Source: Fragilaria crotonensis (lineage: Eukaryota > Bacillariophyta > Fragilariophyceae > Fragilariales > Fragilariaceae). Taken from it: a stretch of 41,394 bases of DNA. A program made the position numbers and the translations under genes. Under the pieces are notes generated by a model, which worked only from the letters and a program-made list of their open reading frames with translations, was not told the DNA's origin and did not search any database. Location: contig JAKSYS010000569.1 of assembly GCA_022925895.1 (NCBI GenBank), positions 1 to 41,394 of the forward strand, read 5' to 3'. Shown one piece after another: positions 9,827-19,884 of the stretch (its first letter is position 1; each line of letters opens with the position of its first letter).

Positions 9827-10666
9827 TTGAGGCCCATATCATTTGTCGATTCGGATTACGCGAAGAACATTGATGACCGCAAGAGCATTTCGTCCGGGCT
9901 ACATACACTTGGTGGTACGTTGGTGAACTGGGAGTCGAAAACTCAACATGTGGTTACGTTGTCAAGTACGGAGGCTGAGTACATAAGCCTGGCGAAGGGA
10001 GCGTGTGAGAACAAGTTTATTATGATGTTATTGGACGAAGTCATGAGATACCCGAAGGAAGAGAAATTGGTTGGGCGTGTTTATGAAGACAATCTGGGAG
10101 CGATTTATTTAGTGAAGAATCAACACGTCGGAGCAAGGACGAAGCATATTGACGTCAGAGCACACTTTATTCGAGAACTTGAAGAAGCTGGTTATTTAAA
10201 GGTTCAGTTCGTACGATCGGAAGAGAACTCGGCGGACATACTGAATAAGAACTGCCCCGAGAAATTGCACACGAAGCATGCAGCGAGAATCAGGAATGGG
10301 AATCTTGAATGTTGGAGGGAGGATGTCGAGGATAAGCGTTTACTGACAAGCGACAGTAGCAGTGGAAACGGGACTGCTATGACAGTGCAGTACGCACGAC
10401 CGACAGTCGTGCGAAATCTGGAAGATTCGTTCAAGAATATTTATTCGGGATTCGTAAATGGAATACGAATTCCTACGGATGAGGTCCAACATGCAAGATT
10501 AACTGGTACGATCGAAAGGAAAGGAATCAACGGTGCGAGAAATATAATTAATGAAAATGCATGGATTGAAGTGAAGAACAAGGCTAAGAAGGTTACTTCC
10601 AAGAAGCAAGATCAATTTGGTAAGACCAAGAGGTCTGGGAGGATTGATAGGAGTAATCTAAAGTAG
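9827..10666 (+). CDS. pol: RNase H region of Copia element 1 pol, running 114 codons into the 3' LTR
   Basis: The first 165 codons are a copia RNase H: catalytic residues in SFVDSDYA, SSTEAEY and YEDNLGAI, followed by TKHIDVRAHFIRE and the NSADILNK tail. The frame does not stop at the polypurine tract. It enters the 3' LTR at 10324 and continues 114 codons to a TAG at 10664-10666. The LTR-encoded tail is Lys/Arg-rich and has no family match that I know. The start at 9827 is only the first start-like codon in frame; the true protein is part of a longer Pol. Codons between 9735 and 9826 belong to the same region but lie in shifted frames. Confidence 0.85.
   Translation: MRPISFVDSDYAKNIDDRKSISSGLHTLGGTLVNWESKTQHVVTLSSTEAEYISLAKGACENKFIMMLLDEVMRYPKEEKLVGRVYEDNLGAIYLVKNQHVGARTKHIDVRAHFIRELEEAGYLKVQFVRSEENSADILNKNCPEKLHTKHAARIRNGNLECWREDVEDKRLLTSDSSSGNGTAMTVQYARPTVVRNLEDSFKNIYSGFVNGIRIPTDEVQHARLTGTIERKGINGARNIINENAWIEVKNKAKKVTSKKQDQFGKTKRSGRIDRSNLK
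10314..10323 (+). other. Polypurine tract of Copia element 1
   Basis: GGAGGGAGGA abuts the TG of the 3' LTR. This is the standard position for the plus-strand primer in reverse transcription. Here it also lies inside the open pol frame. Confidence 0.85.
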
Positions 10667-10794
10667 TCACAACATTGCAGAGAGGAAAACAAACAAGGGT
10701 TTATAGTGTTGTCAAACTACTAGCTGGTAGATTTACCGTGGTACTGCGCACCGGAAGTGTAAGTACTGTTGCAGAGATCTGGAACATCTCAACA
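10324..10794 (+). repeat. 3' LTR of Copia element 1 (471 bp)
   Basis: One base different from 4692-5162 (10342 A instead of G). It supplies the C-terminal 114 codons and the stop of the upstream pol frame, and should hold the polyadenylation site. No AATAAA lies where I would expect one; diatom signals are often degenerate. Confidence 0.95.
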
Positions 10795-10800
10795 GACAGC
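10795..10800 (+). repeat. Target-site duplication of Copia element 1, right copy
   Basis: GACAGC, matching 4686-4691. Confidence 0.75.
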
Positions 10801-11729
10801 ATCTCAAAAACCAACAACTGTACTCCATTAATCAGTAGGCGTATACCAGTACGAAGAAATCGATGACCATCCCGCAATTTGCATTGCTGTGAGTTCAATT
10901 TGGGAACGCTTGTCACACCTGAAACCGACTGGAACACCTGACAAACAAAATTCGCCGAGAATCCATTGGACAGTTCTTTTATGATAAATGCTTCTGACGT
11001 GCGAAGCTACTCTGGTACAAGTACGTCGTGCCAGTACTCGTCATCTCCTGAGGATACCAGTAGTACTACAGTACTAGTACGAATGGCAAATTATACTGGA
11101 GTACTGTATACCGAAGTGCTCTCTCTCTGGAAGAAGTCTGAAGCCGGCGTAATTCTTGACTCTGGCGTGGTGATTGATTGGCTATCGTTGAGTGAGCAAC
11201 GCCGGTCTGTCCCTGATCACAGCAAAACTGATCTCATAAATCAATATTGTTCTGTTGGGTATTCCAGTACTCGTACCAGGTACTAGTACCAGTGACCACA
11301 AATGTGGAAGAAGATCAAGAACTCGTAGTTGTGATACACGATAGGACAATGAACAATAACTACAAAATATATTGTGCGCACTTCAGTTTCGAACGTCTAA
11401 CTTGGAATTGCATCATGCAGACATGCCGTGGACGTAGCTGGGGTAATAAAATTTCAGGCGCCGGCATGTGGGTCGTCCCCGGTCCCCGGACATAAAGATC
11501 ACAATCGCTGCTGTCACTTCCCAGGGGATATAACTGGAACCATCGCTTCGGTGTAGTTGTACTCCACCACTCCGAGAATTCTTGTTTCCCAATATAGCGC
11601 ATTCACAAAGCTCGTTTGGCGGGCATGCATAATTTGCATATCCGTAAATCAAACCACACACATCACGACCCGCGACTAGTTCCTATAGCTTACACTACTA
11701 GTCCAAAAGTTCCATACGTGACTCTTCCT
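10801..11729. other. Intergenic region, GTAC-rich at 11015-11300
   Basis: No gene is recognised. From about 11015 to 11300 the words GTAC, AGTACT and GGTACC/CAGTAC recur many times, for example around 11030-11110 and 11265-11292. Short frames here have no family signature. The right edge is the 3' flank of the CP12 gene. Confidence 0.5.
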
Positions 11730-12743
11730 TCACTTTGGTCCAGATTCAATCGCATTCACAACATCAATAGCACGTTGGATCTCTTCCAGCGCTTCACACG
11801 CTTCAATCATTTCCGTAAGACATTCATCCGTCAACGTCCCACCGAGCGCACCCGCGGCTTCACTCGCGGACGAAATTTCCTCCAACGATTCCCACGCCAA
11901 TTTGGCTTCGACGGAATCGGCACCAAATTCTGCCGTGGCGGCAGTTGCCGCCTTGAGTGCCGCACGGACGGCAGGAGTGTCCGTGCCGACGGGCATTTCG
12001 ACGGGCTGCATTTTGATGGCCTTGACTTCCAGGGCAATGTTCCGTATCTTGTTGGTCAATGGACCAGTGTCTTCGAGGATCTGTCGGAGTTCATCAATCT
12101 TGGTACCGTATTCGATGCATGCGGCAGATGTGGCATCCACGTCGCACTCGTCTTGGGCACTTGGGACGGACATGGCATCGCTGTTATATAATTGTTTGAG
12201 TATGATGCGTGGTGAGAGGAGTGAGTGAGAGGGTGAGTGATGACTAATATAGGGGTGAATAACTATGCACATGACGGGCATCCTGGAACGAAGGAAACCA
12301 ATGTGTGACATGCCCATTTGAACGTTGTCGATATGGATCACATGCCTTGGCACAAGAAAAAAAGAAAATCATCGAGCACATTGACACATACAGATACGAC
12401 AATCACAACAATAACAACAATAACAACAATAACAACAATAACAACAATAACAACAATAACAACAATAACAACAATAACAATCATAATATCAATAATAACA
12501 ATAACATCAAACTTACAACTGATTCGTAGAAGCATCCATCTCTTCGACTGCTTCCCATGCCAATCGAGCTTCCGTAGAGGTTGGACCAAACTGTTTGGAT
12601 TTGGCCAAGGCCTCTTGGATGATTTTTGATGTGTCAGGACGAACTGCAGCTTGCAAGACTGTTGTTTGACGAGAAACAATGGGGCCAGTAAAGGCACTTG
12701 TCGTTGTTGCGAACGAAAGGAGGAATGCAAAAGCGAACTTCAT
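11730..12743 (-). CDS. CP12: CP12 Calvin-cycle regulator, two exons, two CP12-like modules
   Basis: Exon 1 is 12743-12517, the intron is 12516-12181 (GTAAGT donor, AACAG acceptor) and exon 2 is 12180-11730; the join is in frame and gives about 225 aa. Residues 1-20 are a signal peptide ending S-A-F-T, the diatom plastid-import signature. Module 1 has EARLAWEAVEEMDAS, then ECDVDATSAAC with the CP12-like C-x8-C pair. Module 2, near residues 150-215, repeats the pattern with EAKLAWESLEEIS and ECLTEMIEAC. CP12 scaffolds GAPDH and phosphoribulokinase under redox control in the stroma. The splice junction falls inside the conserved core between the AWE helix and the Cys pair, which is why the halves look like separate short frames. 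Family call firm; splice sites inferred but phase-consistent. Confidence 0.85.
12181..12516 (-). other. CP12 intron (336 nt)
   Basis: The minus strand reads GTAAGT at 12516-12511 and ends ...TATAACAG at 12181. Splicing leaves two bases from exon 1 and one from exon 2 to form a Phe codon, and the frame stays open through both CP12 modules. Most of the middle is a low-complexity repeat. Confidence 0.8.
12406..12480 (+). repeat. Microsatellite, 9-bp unit ACAACAATA, about eight copies
   Basis: A nearly perfect 9-bp tandem array decays into AAT/AAC-rich sequence up to about 12508. It lies inside the CP12 intron; on the coding strand it reads as TATTGTTGT repeats. The length is likely to vary between strains. 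Confidence 0.9.
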
Positions 12744-13568
12744 GGTGATTTTACAATGTAAATGACAGATGTTGGCGTGATCAGTTTTTATGTGAGTGAT
12801 GGGTTTATCAAATATTTCACGATGTGCAATACGTAACATGTACCCAAAGGGAAGACTGGTCGTATGTCATAGTGCAGTATAGCATGATACGGAGTTGAGA
12901 GTTCACATGCAAATGTCATATGATACAGCGAGTACATAACAGTACTTGAGCTTGTCGTACGCATTGATGCGTTTTACGGTTTGGATCCGACTCACAAAAA
13001 CCAAAAATTGATGGGTTCGCAACTTGAGTAGTGTTCTCATTTTTGATTTGCCGGATATTACTATTCGAGCAGATTGATTCTACGAGAAGAACAATGGAAA
13101 ACGACACGACAGTCCTGTGAGGAACAAGGGGCAATTGAAGTGAAGGCAATTGCAGAATTTCTTCAGCGAACAAAACAGCTGGGGGGAAGCAAGACGTTGA
13201 AGTATCAAAGTCTCCACGTGTGACCCCGATAACCAAGGAATTAAAAGCTGCGCGCGATGGACGGACACTTCGTCAACTCATCTGATTGACAGTCTGACAG
13301 TCTGACGGCGGACAGGGACTTGGCCATCAAAATCTGACCCAGAGCGAAAGAGCGAAAGGAGAGAAAAGTGAACAACCAGATCCATCAGATGGGACGTTCG
13401 TCAACACTCGACAGTCAACAATCATAAAGCCATTACTCGGGGTACCAAGTACTATAGAACTATTATCAGGAAGTCAATAGTCTCGTTGTACGAGTACCAT
13501 GGTAACTTTGCTCCCCTCGGATCACTACTGTTCACAACTGCACTGATTCCTCCTGAGAAGTTACAATC
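12744..13568. other. Divergent intergenic region between CP12 and SUV3
   Basis: About 825 bases between two divergently transcribed genes; both promoters should lie here. The stretch 13440-13515 is GTAC-rich (GGTACCAAGTACT, TACGAGTACC). I see no coding sequence; the minus-strand frames between 12916 and 13268 have no family features. Confidence 0.5.
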
Positions 13569-16455
13569 ATGTACAAGATTCATGGTCACTCGCGTCGACT
13601 GCTAGCACAAACTACTACCTCATGGCAGACGACGATCAACCGGACTTTATGGCAATCTTTGCTGTTGCATCGACGTCGATTATCGGCGCAAGCCGCAACA
13701 CAAACAGTCACATCAACAACACCGACAGAGATTCAACATGCATCGTCCATGGCTACTGACGTATCATCATCCTTGTCCAATGTTGTCCAACATGCTCGAC
13801 AGGATTTACATCCATTGGATACAGCCGTTGCTACTACCAGCAGTGACAACAACAATAATACTGGCACTACAACGTCGACACCTAAAAAGCGTGACGAACG
13901 ACCAACAAGCCGTGATCGGTATCGGAATGCCGCACGGTCTCTCCCGTATTGGTTGGGGAATGATCCAGAGTGTTTCCAATGGACCATGGGGGCATTGCAA
14001 TTGCAACCACAGAAAGAAGAATATCGAGAATTGTATCAAGCAAGTTTGGGAAGTTTTTTACAAAAGATAATGGAAGAGCAAACATCACCCATTATTCAAC
14101 AGAGTTTGGAGACGCTCGTCCAACTAGGGTTTGGAGATTTGGCCTATGCCAAGAAATTTCGAAGCATGAAGACGTATCAGACAGACCTTGCCGCTCTGAA
14201 AAAGAAATTGGCTCGAAAAACAAAAAGTCATGCCACGCTATTGAAACAAGTCGAACATCACCAAACTGACATTGCTGCCATGGAGAAAATAGCAAACAAG
14301 AATGACGACAACAACCCAACAGGACTACAACACGACAATGATGACCGCAATGGCAACAACGAACAGGGAATGAACGTCGGTCGTGTCATTTCATCGGTAC
14401 GACTACAACTGCAATCACTATTCACATTTGGATCGACAGAACAACCCGCCAAGAACAACAACAAGAACGAGATCGATGACGATGACAACAAACAGGAACA
14501 ATCGTTGTTGTCATCACGTCCATCGGCAGCAAATCGAGAACGGGCACTCCAGAAACGGCGTCGCAAATTGGATACTGCCTGGTTGATTTAGAAAAGAGTG
14601 CGACACAGCTCGATGCACTCACCAAGGAATTGAGGACATGGAATCCATGATTTCCATTGAGGAATATGAAAGCACCATGGTTGTCGTCAAATCCGTCTTA
14701 CGAAATGTGTGTCCCGAACTTGCCATGCACATTGAGAATCGTCACAAGAATAAAATTGAACGTTACCAAACCATGGATGCCAAGACGGATTTGACGAAAC
14801 CTCATGAATGGTATTTGCACGCACGGTTGGATCGTCGTCGAATCATCTTTCATGCCGGTCCTACCAATTCTGGTAAAACATATGCCGCACTACAAACGCT
14901 CATGGCTGCCAAAAAGGGACTCTACGTCGGGCCACTCCGATTGTTGGCGGCGGAAGTCTACGAAACACTAACATCGAATGGTGTATATGCGAATCTAGTG
15001 ACTGGTCAAGAGAAACGTTTCATCGCCTTTGCGACTCACACGGTGGCAACGGTCGAATTGGCACCAGATTACGAAGATTTTGATGTTGCAGTGATTGATG
15101 AGATCCAAATGATTGCAGATCCTCATCGTGGATTTGCATGGACGCGTGCGTTGATGGGATTGAGGTGTAAGGAAATACATGTCTGTGGTGGTATGGAAGC
15201 AGTGCCCTTGGTCCAAAAACTAACAGAAGCATGTGGTGACGAGTTTCAAGTCCGTGAATATCACCGCTTCAGTCCACTCATTCCATTGACGGAGAGCTTG
15301 TCCAAAACCCCTTCCAGTGCTGGCAGTTACAGGAATGTCCAGCCGGGTGATTGTGTGGTGGCATTTTCGAGAGCTGACATTTTCGCCATTAAACGTGAGA
15401 TTGAAAGTACGACGAATCACAAGTGTTGTGTCATTTACGGATCGTTGCCGCCGGAAACACGAACTGCCCAGGCCCGACGCTTCAACAATCCTGATTCTGG
15501 TTATGATGTGTTGGTGGCGAGTGATGCCATTGGGATGGGTTTGAATTTGAGCATTAAGCGCATCATCTTCAATTCCATGTTCAAATCCAACGGAGAAATG
15601 ACAGTTCAACTGGATCATTCGTCTGTCAAACAGATTGCTGGCCGAGCAGGTCGTCGCAATAGTACATTTCCCGAAGGTGAAGTTACGTGTCGTGATCCTC
15701 GTGACATGGAATACTTGATGAAATGCATGACGACTGAGATCCCGACTGTCCCCAAGGCGGGATTGCTTCCGACAGCCTCACACATTGAATCCTTCGCGGC
15801 GGCTCTCAAAACATACAAACTCTTATCGAATGACAGTCATTACGATCATTTGCATTTCATGTTGGATCAATTTTCGGAAATGGCGACATTGCAGGGTGAT
15901 TACTTTTTTTGTCGTCAAACGTCCATGCGTACTATTGCTCACAATCTGGTCCATGTTCCCATTTCGATGCGTGACAAGTACACGTTGTGTATGGCACCGG
16001 TATCGGTGACGAATCGTCGCAACATGACAACACTGTTGAAATTTGCAGAAAAATTGGCATTGGGACAAGCATCCGGACTAAGTACGAATTCCATGTCGTT
16101 GAAAGAAGCCAAAAGTTTTGATGATTTGGCAAGTTTGTGTGAATTGCACAACGATTTGGATTTATTCTTGTGGTTGCATGGTCGATTTCCGGGCAATGCC
16201 ATGGAACAGCAGACGGCAGTCACCTTGAAACAACGTGCGATTGAATGCATTGAAGAGGGATTGCAACAGACGGAGGATCTTGAATTGAAGCACAATTACA
16301 TTTATCGCGATGCGCGTTTGCGGCGTAGTTTTGAGAATGCGAACTTCCATAATGGCAGTGATCATGATGGTGATGATGACGTGGAGGCGAACGTTGAGAG
16401 CAAGGGACGACATGGTCGTAAACGAACTGCCGGACTACTCGACTATTTTGAATAA
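13569..16455 (+). CDS. SUV3: SUV3 mitochondrial ATP-dependent RNA helicase, two frameshifts near 14580-14635
   Basis: The ATG at 13569 opens 340 codons with an Arg/Ser/Thr-rich mitochondrial presequence, a Gln/Asn-rich linker and a long coiled coil. Two one-base losses (near 14580, where TTGATTTAG suggests a missing G, and near 14632, TTGAGG) move the frame to the 605-codon segment at 14638. The span of 2887 bases is two short of a multiple of three, as expected. In that segment are Walker A GPTNSGKT (residues 74-81), the DExH variant DEIQ (154-157), CGGMEAVPLV, and motif VI QIAGRAGRR (from 332), then a SUV3 C-terminal domain. SUV3 unwinds RNA for mitochondrial decay, classically with an exoribonuclease partner. 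Convergent with the gene at 16530, with only 74 bp between stops. Confidence 0.9.
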
Positions 16456-16529
16456 AATGATTAATGGGACGCATTTGCACGAACATGGCAAGCATATGAA
16501 GTATCGTTAGGGATTGAATTGTATACCAT

Positions 16530-17598
16530 TCATTTAGTCGACGGGGTGGCATCATTGTCATCGTCATTACGATCATCACCCTCCTCCTCCGCTTCTGTAC
16601 TGCTACTACTCGTTGCTACATTCTTATTAGTCGCTGCGACAGATTGCAACAATCGATCGGCATTTAGTGAATCCATCAAATCTTGTGGCACCATGAGTGG
16701 ATTTTGATTGAAACATGGCAGTACCAAATCTTGATGTACAGTTTCGGCATCATTGTTGGTCACAATGATACCCAATTCCGCCAGTAATGAAAGTGTCATG
16801 GGATTTGGTCCTTCATGTGTTTGTATTTGAAACAAGTACGCACGTTTGGCACGTTTCTTCATGGTTCGGTAGGGACGTTGTTGACGATACAACAATTGAG
16901 TTGTCAGATCAACAATGGCTTTCCAAACACGAACAGGATGTTCATCGACGGCTTCTTCGTGCAACACATGTTCCAACGCGACATGAATCGTATCCATGGT
17001 CGTCGCATAATACAATCCTGATTCGGTGTGACATTCTCAAGGAACAACAATCCACCCGTGGTCGGATCTGCCTTGAGGATGGCATGGAGACAATCATTGG
17101 CTAATTCTGATGTCAGTAGGAATCGATTGATGCGTTTGTAATTGATGAGCTGTAATGATAATGTTGGCATCCTTGTTCGTGGGGACGAACACAATTAAGT
17201 AACAATCGAAAGTGATCGTCTGATATAGTGGCACCTTGTCGATAACCACCCTTTCCAACTTGATTGAGTACGGCAAGGACATGACCAGGAGTGTAATCTT
17301 CTGGTAAGAGCGATTCAATGTCGAATGATTGCAAAGATGAAAGTTGTTGGTTTTCGTCTGTGGCAGCAGTAGTAGCACTTTCACGAGCCGCAGCAAGACT
17401 TTGAGCAATTATCGATGAAAACGGTAGAGTCGATACTTCAGAGACAGTCGACATGGACATGGACATGGCCGATGACTGTAACACTGCAGGTACAGGAACT
17501 CTCACACCGAGATTAGACGCCACACATTGACGTGACCGCATTCGGATTGCAGAGCGGACTGCACGCGTCATGCCTGAGGACAATGACGACGACATCAT
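16530..17598 (-). CDS. Unrecognised protein, probable mitochondrial targeting, two frameshifts
   Basis: The minus-strand frame from ATG 17598 begins with an Arg/Ser/Met-rich segment lacking acidic residues (SGMTRAVRSAIRMRSRQ), typical of an organelle presequence. It changes frame near 17174 and 17026, then continues to a stop at 16530. The 1069-base span is two short of a multiple of three. Adding one A at GGATGCC and one G at CCGAATC, both short homopolymers, would give a continuous frame of about 356 aa. The middle is helical (LQLINYKRINRFLLTSEL; LYRQQRPYRTMKKRAKRAY); the C-terminus is an acidic Ser/Asp tail. Three tandem copies of ATGGAC near 17455-17472 give an MSMSMS run. I do not recognise the family. 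Confidence 0.65.
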
Positions 17599-18374
17599 GA
17601 TTGGTGGTAGAACGTTGCGATGGAGTTGATGGCTTGTGCGCCGTTATGTGCTGTGAATTGTGGGCCCATCGATTAAATTGCGTGGTTCACGGTCACGGAT
17701 TACGGCACTTCATACACTGTGAGTCTGTGAGTACCAGCCACCAGCCATGGAAACTGGGAATACTGTAATGCATCTTCGCAGATAGATAATCATTTGAAAG
17801 GCCATCATGTACGCATGTGGTACTGAGTACGCAGTGGTTCGACCAGACAGCAGGCTGTGTTGTGGAACTGGGTTCTGTTCACTAAACATTTTAAAGTTCC
17901 CGATTTAAACCGTGAGAATACGTAGGACAGTAGAGATCAACTGGCCATCGAATCGACGGCGTCGTAGCGACTCAGTCAAAGTAGTACTGAATTACTGTAC
18001 TGTATGATATCATCGATGTACTGAAATTCCACGTAGCAATCACGTAGGACTCACACTGTACTGTGTACTGTAATGTCACCCAAAATAAGTTTCACGAAAT
18101 AAGTTATTTTGGTGTTTGGGAACTTTCGCATAACACAGCCTGCCTGGCCGACAGCCGACAGCCGACAGACGCTTCAAAACGAGCACGCACCTGAACAACT
18201 CGCCAGCTCGCCACTGGCTCGCCACCCGCCACTCCCCATCGTTACCAGTACAGTACTACAGTACAACTACCGGATGAGATCCACGCCTCCGCTGTCCACC
18301 GTCCCCAACGCAGCCCCAAGGAACCACACAAAAACCTCTCCACAGGATATTGGCAGCCGTGAATTCATCTGACA
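17599..18374. other. Divergent intergenic region with a GTAC-rich core
   Basis: It lies between the start of the minus-strand organelle protein and the start of SmF, so both promoters should be here. Around 17730-18075 GTAC, TACTGTA and GTACTGTAC-like words are frequent (for example 17995-18020 and 18055-18075). At 18140-18235 there are short direct repeats of CCGACAG and CTCGCCA. At 18246-18270 a further TACAGTAC cluster occurs. No gene is recognised. Confidence 0.5.
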
Positions 18375-18738
18375 ATGGTAAGTGATTGACGGCATTGTAG
18401 TTATGCTGCACGCCTTTGTCATTTCCTAATCTCAAACCTCTCTCACACTCATGAAACACACACACATTATCTCTCTCTGTCTATTGATGCGATAGTCCCA
18501 ATTTATTGTAAATCCAAAACCATTTCTAGCCGATTTGGTCGGGAAGCAAGTTCTGGTCAAACTCAAATGGGGACACATGGAATATCAAGGCACTCTTAAC
18601 AGCAGTGACAGTTACATGAATCTATATCTCGAACGAACCGAAGAAATTATTGATGGACAATTTGCTGGCTTTTTGGGGGATGTCTTGATACGATGCAACA
18701 ACGTACTGTATCTCAAGGCAGCTCCAGCAGAAGAATGA
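18375..18738 (+). CDS. SmF: Small nuclear ribonucleoprotein F (SmF), ATG-only first exon
   Basis: Exon 1 coding is just ATG (18375-18377), followed at once by a GTAAGT donor. The intron is 18378-18495 and ends GATAG; exon 2 is 18496-18738. The joined product is 81 aa, close to the usual 80-90 aa of SmF. The protein has [14 protein letters not shown], then [14 protein letters not shown] (Sm1 motif) and IRCNNVLYL (Sm2 motif), the SmF/LSm6 pattern. NPKPFL and KLKWG favour SmF over LSm6. It forms part of the seven-membered Sm ring on U1, U2, U4 and U5 snRNAs in the nucleus. The upstream exon is inferred from the perfect donor, acceptor and frame; there is no in-frame ATG in exon 2 before the conserved domain. 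Confidence 0.88.
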
Positions 18739-19884
18739 ACTGCTTGTGTGCGTGTTTTTACTACTACCACAAGGAGGAAGACTACGATTTAAAATGGTAC
18801 GCTGTGATATCCATGTTGTACAAGGGGGTAAGTACAAACTGCATATCCTGTATCAATCCATACATTTTGTTACTTGTTGCCACGAACGAGACGAAGAGGA
18901 AGAGAGAAGAAGAGAAAGATTTGGTCCATGATATCAAATTCTCGTCCGACTAGGTGCAGGAACCACGCCGCAAGGCGAGCCGAACTAGTTCACTGCAAAG
19001 CGAATACTACGAAAGCGACCATACCCTCACCTTTTGCAAAAACAACTACAAGCGCTGAGGACCATAGATGCCTGAACAGCATCAATCACCAACCCATAGA
19101 ATATGAGACCATCCTCTTTTTTCATTTCCTGCTCTTCTTCCACGTGACGTTGCAGTTATAAAGTGACATTTCTTTAATGAAACGATACACTAACTTTCTG
19201 TTTTGGTCTTATTTCCCCATTTTGCAGACCGGGGCTCGTACCCATGTGCGGGCAAGGCATGGTTATCATGGTGAGTTGTTGTTGTTGTTGTCGTCGTCGG
19301 CAGCGGCGTCCATGCATATCTTATTCTACCTGCAAAATCAGTCTGTGATTAGACGTGATCTGTCTGACTCTGGTGCCGAAGCAGACGAAAAAAGTCAAAC
19401 ATTGATTCAAAAGGAATGTAGTTTGGCTCTTTCTTTGTCCCTCGGATGTACACCAGTATTGCAGTATACATCTTGTATACGCACTGATGACACGATCCCT
19501 GTGGTATATGAGACTGGTTTCATGGTTTGCCATTTTCCTGGAATCGATCGATGGTTGGCCATGACCTACCAAACACTTTCGTCAATACGGAGACTGCAGA
19601 GTTCGTGATTTTCTTGTTTCGTAAAACTCACTCACACCTGCGTCTAACCATGTATACTTTAGATGCAGCTGTTTAGGGACAACGAAGGCACATTGCCACC
19701 AGACAAAGAATTATAAATTTACACACGTATTGGGTAGCATTATTATTCCATGAGAGAAAATAGTCTGCTTCGCTCTTGCATCGTTTCACAAACGCTACTC
19801 CTACAATCCAACCACCACGTCTTTCAGTCTTGACTTCGAGTCATGCTTCAAGTGCATGTATGGTACACAACCAGCGTCGTCCTT
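18739..19884. other. Intergenic region; distal part belongs to a segmental duplication
   Basis: No gene is recognised. A GTT/GTC microsatellite lies at about 19272-19300. From about 19511 the sequence is recognisably similar to 23315-23640 (shared TTCATGGTTTGCCA, then an ATCGAT segment, then ACTGCAGA...TTGATTT/TTCGTGATTT), so it is the 3' flank of the duplicated LRR gene block. The 144-codon plus frame at 19177-19608 crosses both features and is probably chance. Confidence 0.55.

Larger units (their letters stand above)
4692..10794 (+). mobile_element. Copia element 1: full-length LTR retrotransposon, recent insertion
   Basis: A 6.1-kb element is bounded by 471-bp direct LTRs that start TGTCGAGG and end TCTCAACA, with a GACAGC target duplication. 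The interior encodes Gag with two zinc knuckles, then protease, integrase, reverse transcriptase and RNase H, in the copia order. I compared the LTRs base by base and found one difference, 4710 G against 10342 A, so the insertion is recent. Despite that, the coding region changes frame four times (near 6450, 6705, 8345-8390 and 9720-9800), so this copy as written is not autonomous. It lies about 200 bp upstream of the phosphoesterase start, in intergenic DNA. Confidence 0.95.

Noticed and set aside
12406-12480. CRISPR-like array
   Set aside because: A 9-bp unit with no spacers in a eukaryotic intron is a microsatellite.
12513-12743. A separate 76-aa CP12-like gene ending at 12513
   Set aside because: The stop TAA lies inside a GTAAGT donor, and the next exon restores the CP12 order and frame. 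It is exon 1 of the longer gene.
19177-19608. Plus-strand protein of 143 aa
   Set aside because: It runs through a GTT/GTC microsatellite and into the noncoding flank of the LRR duplication; the matching part at 23315 has no such frame.
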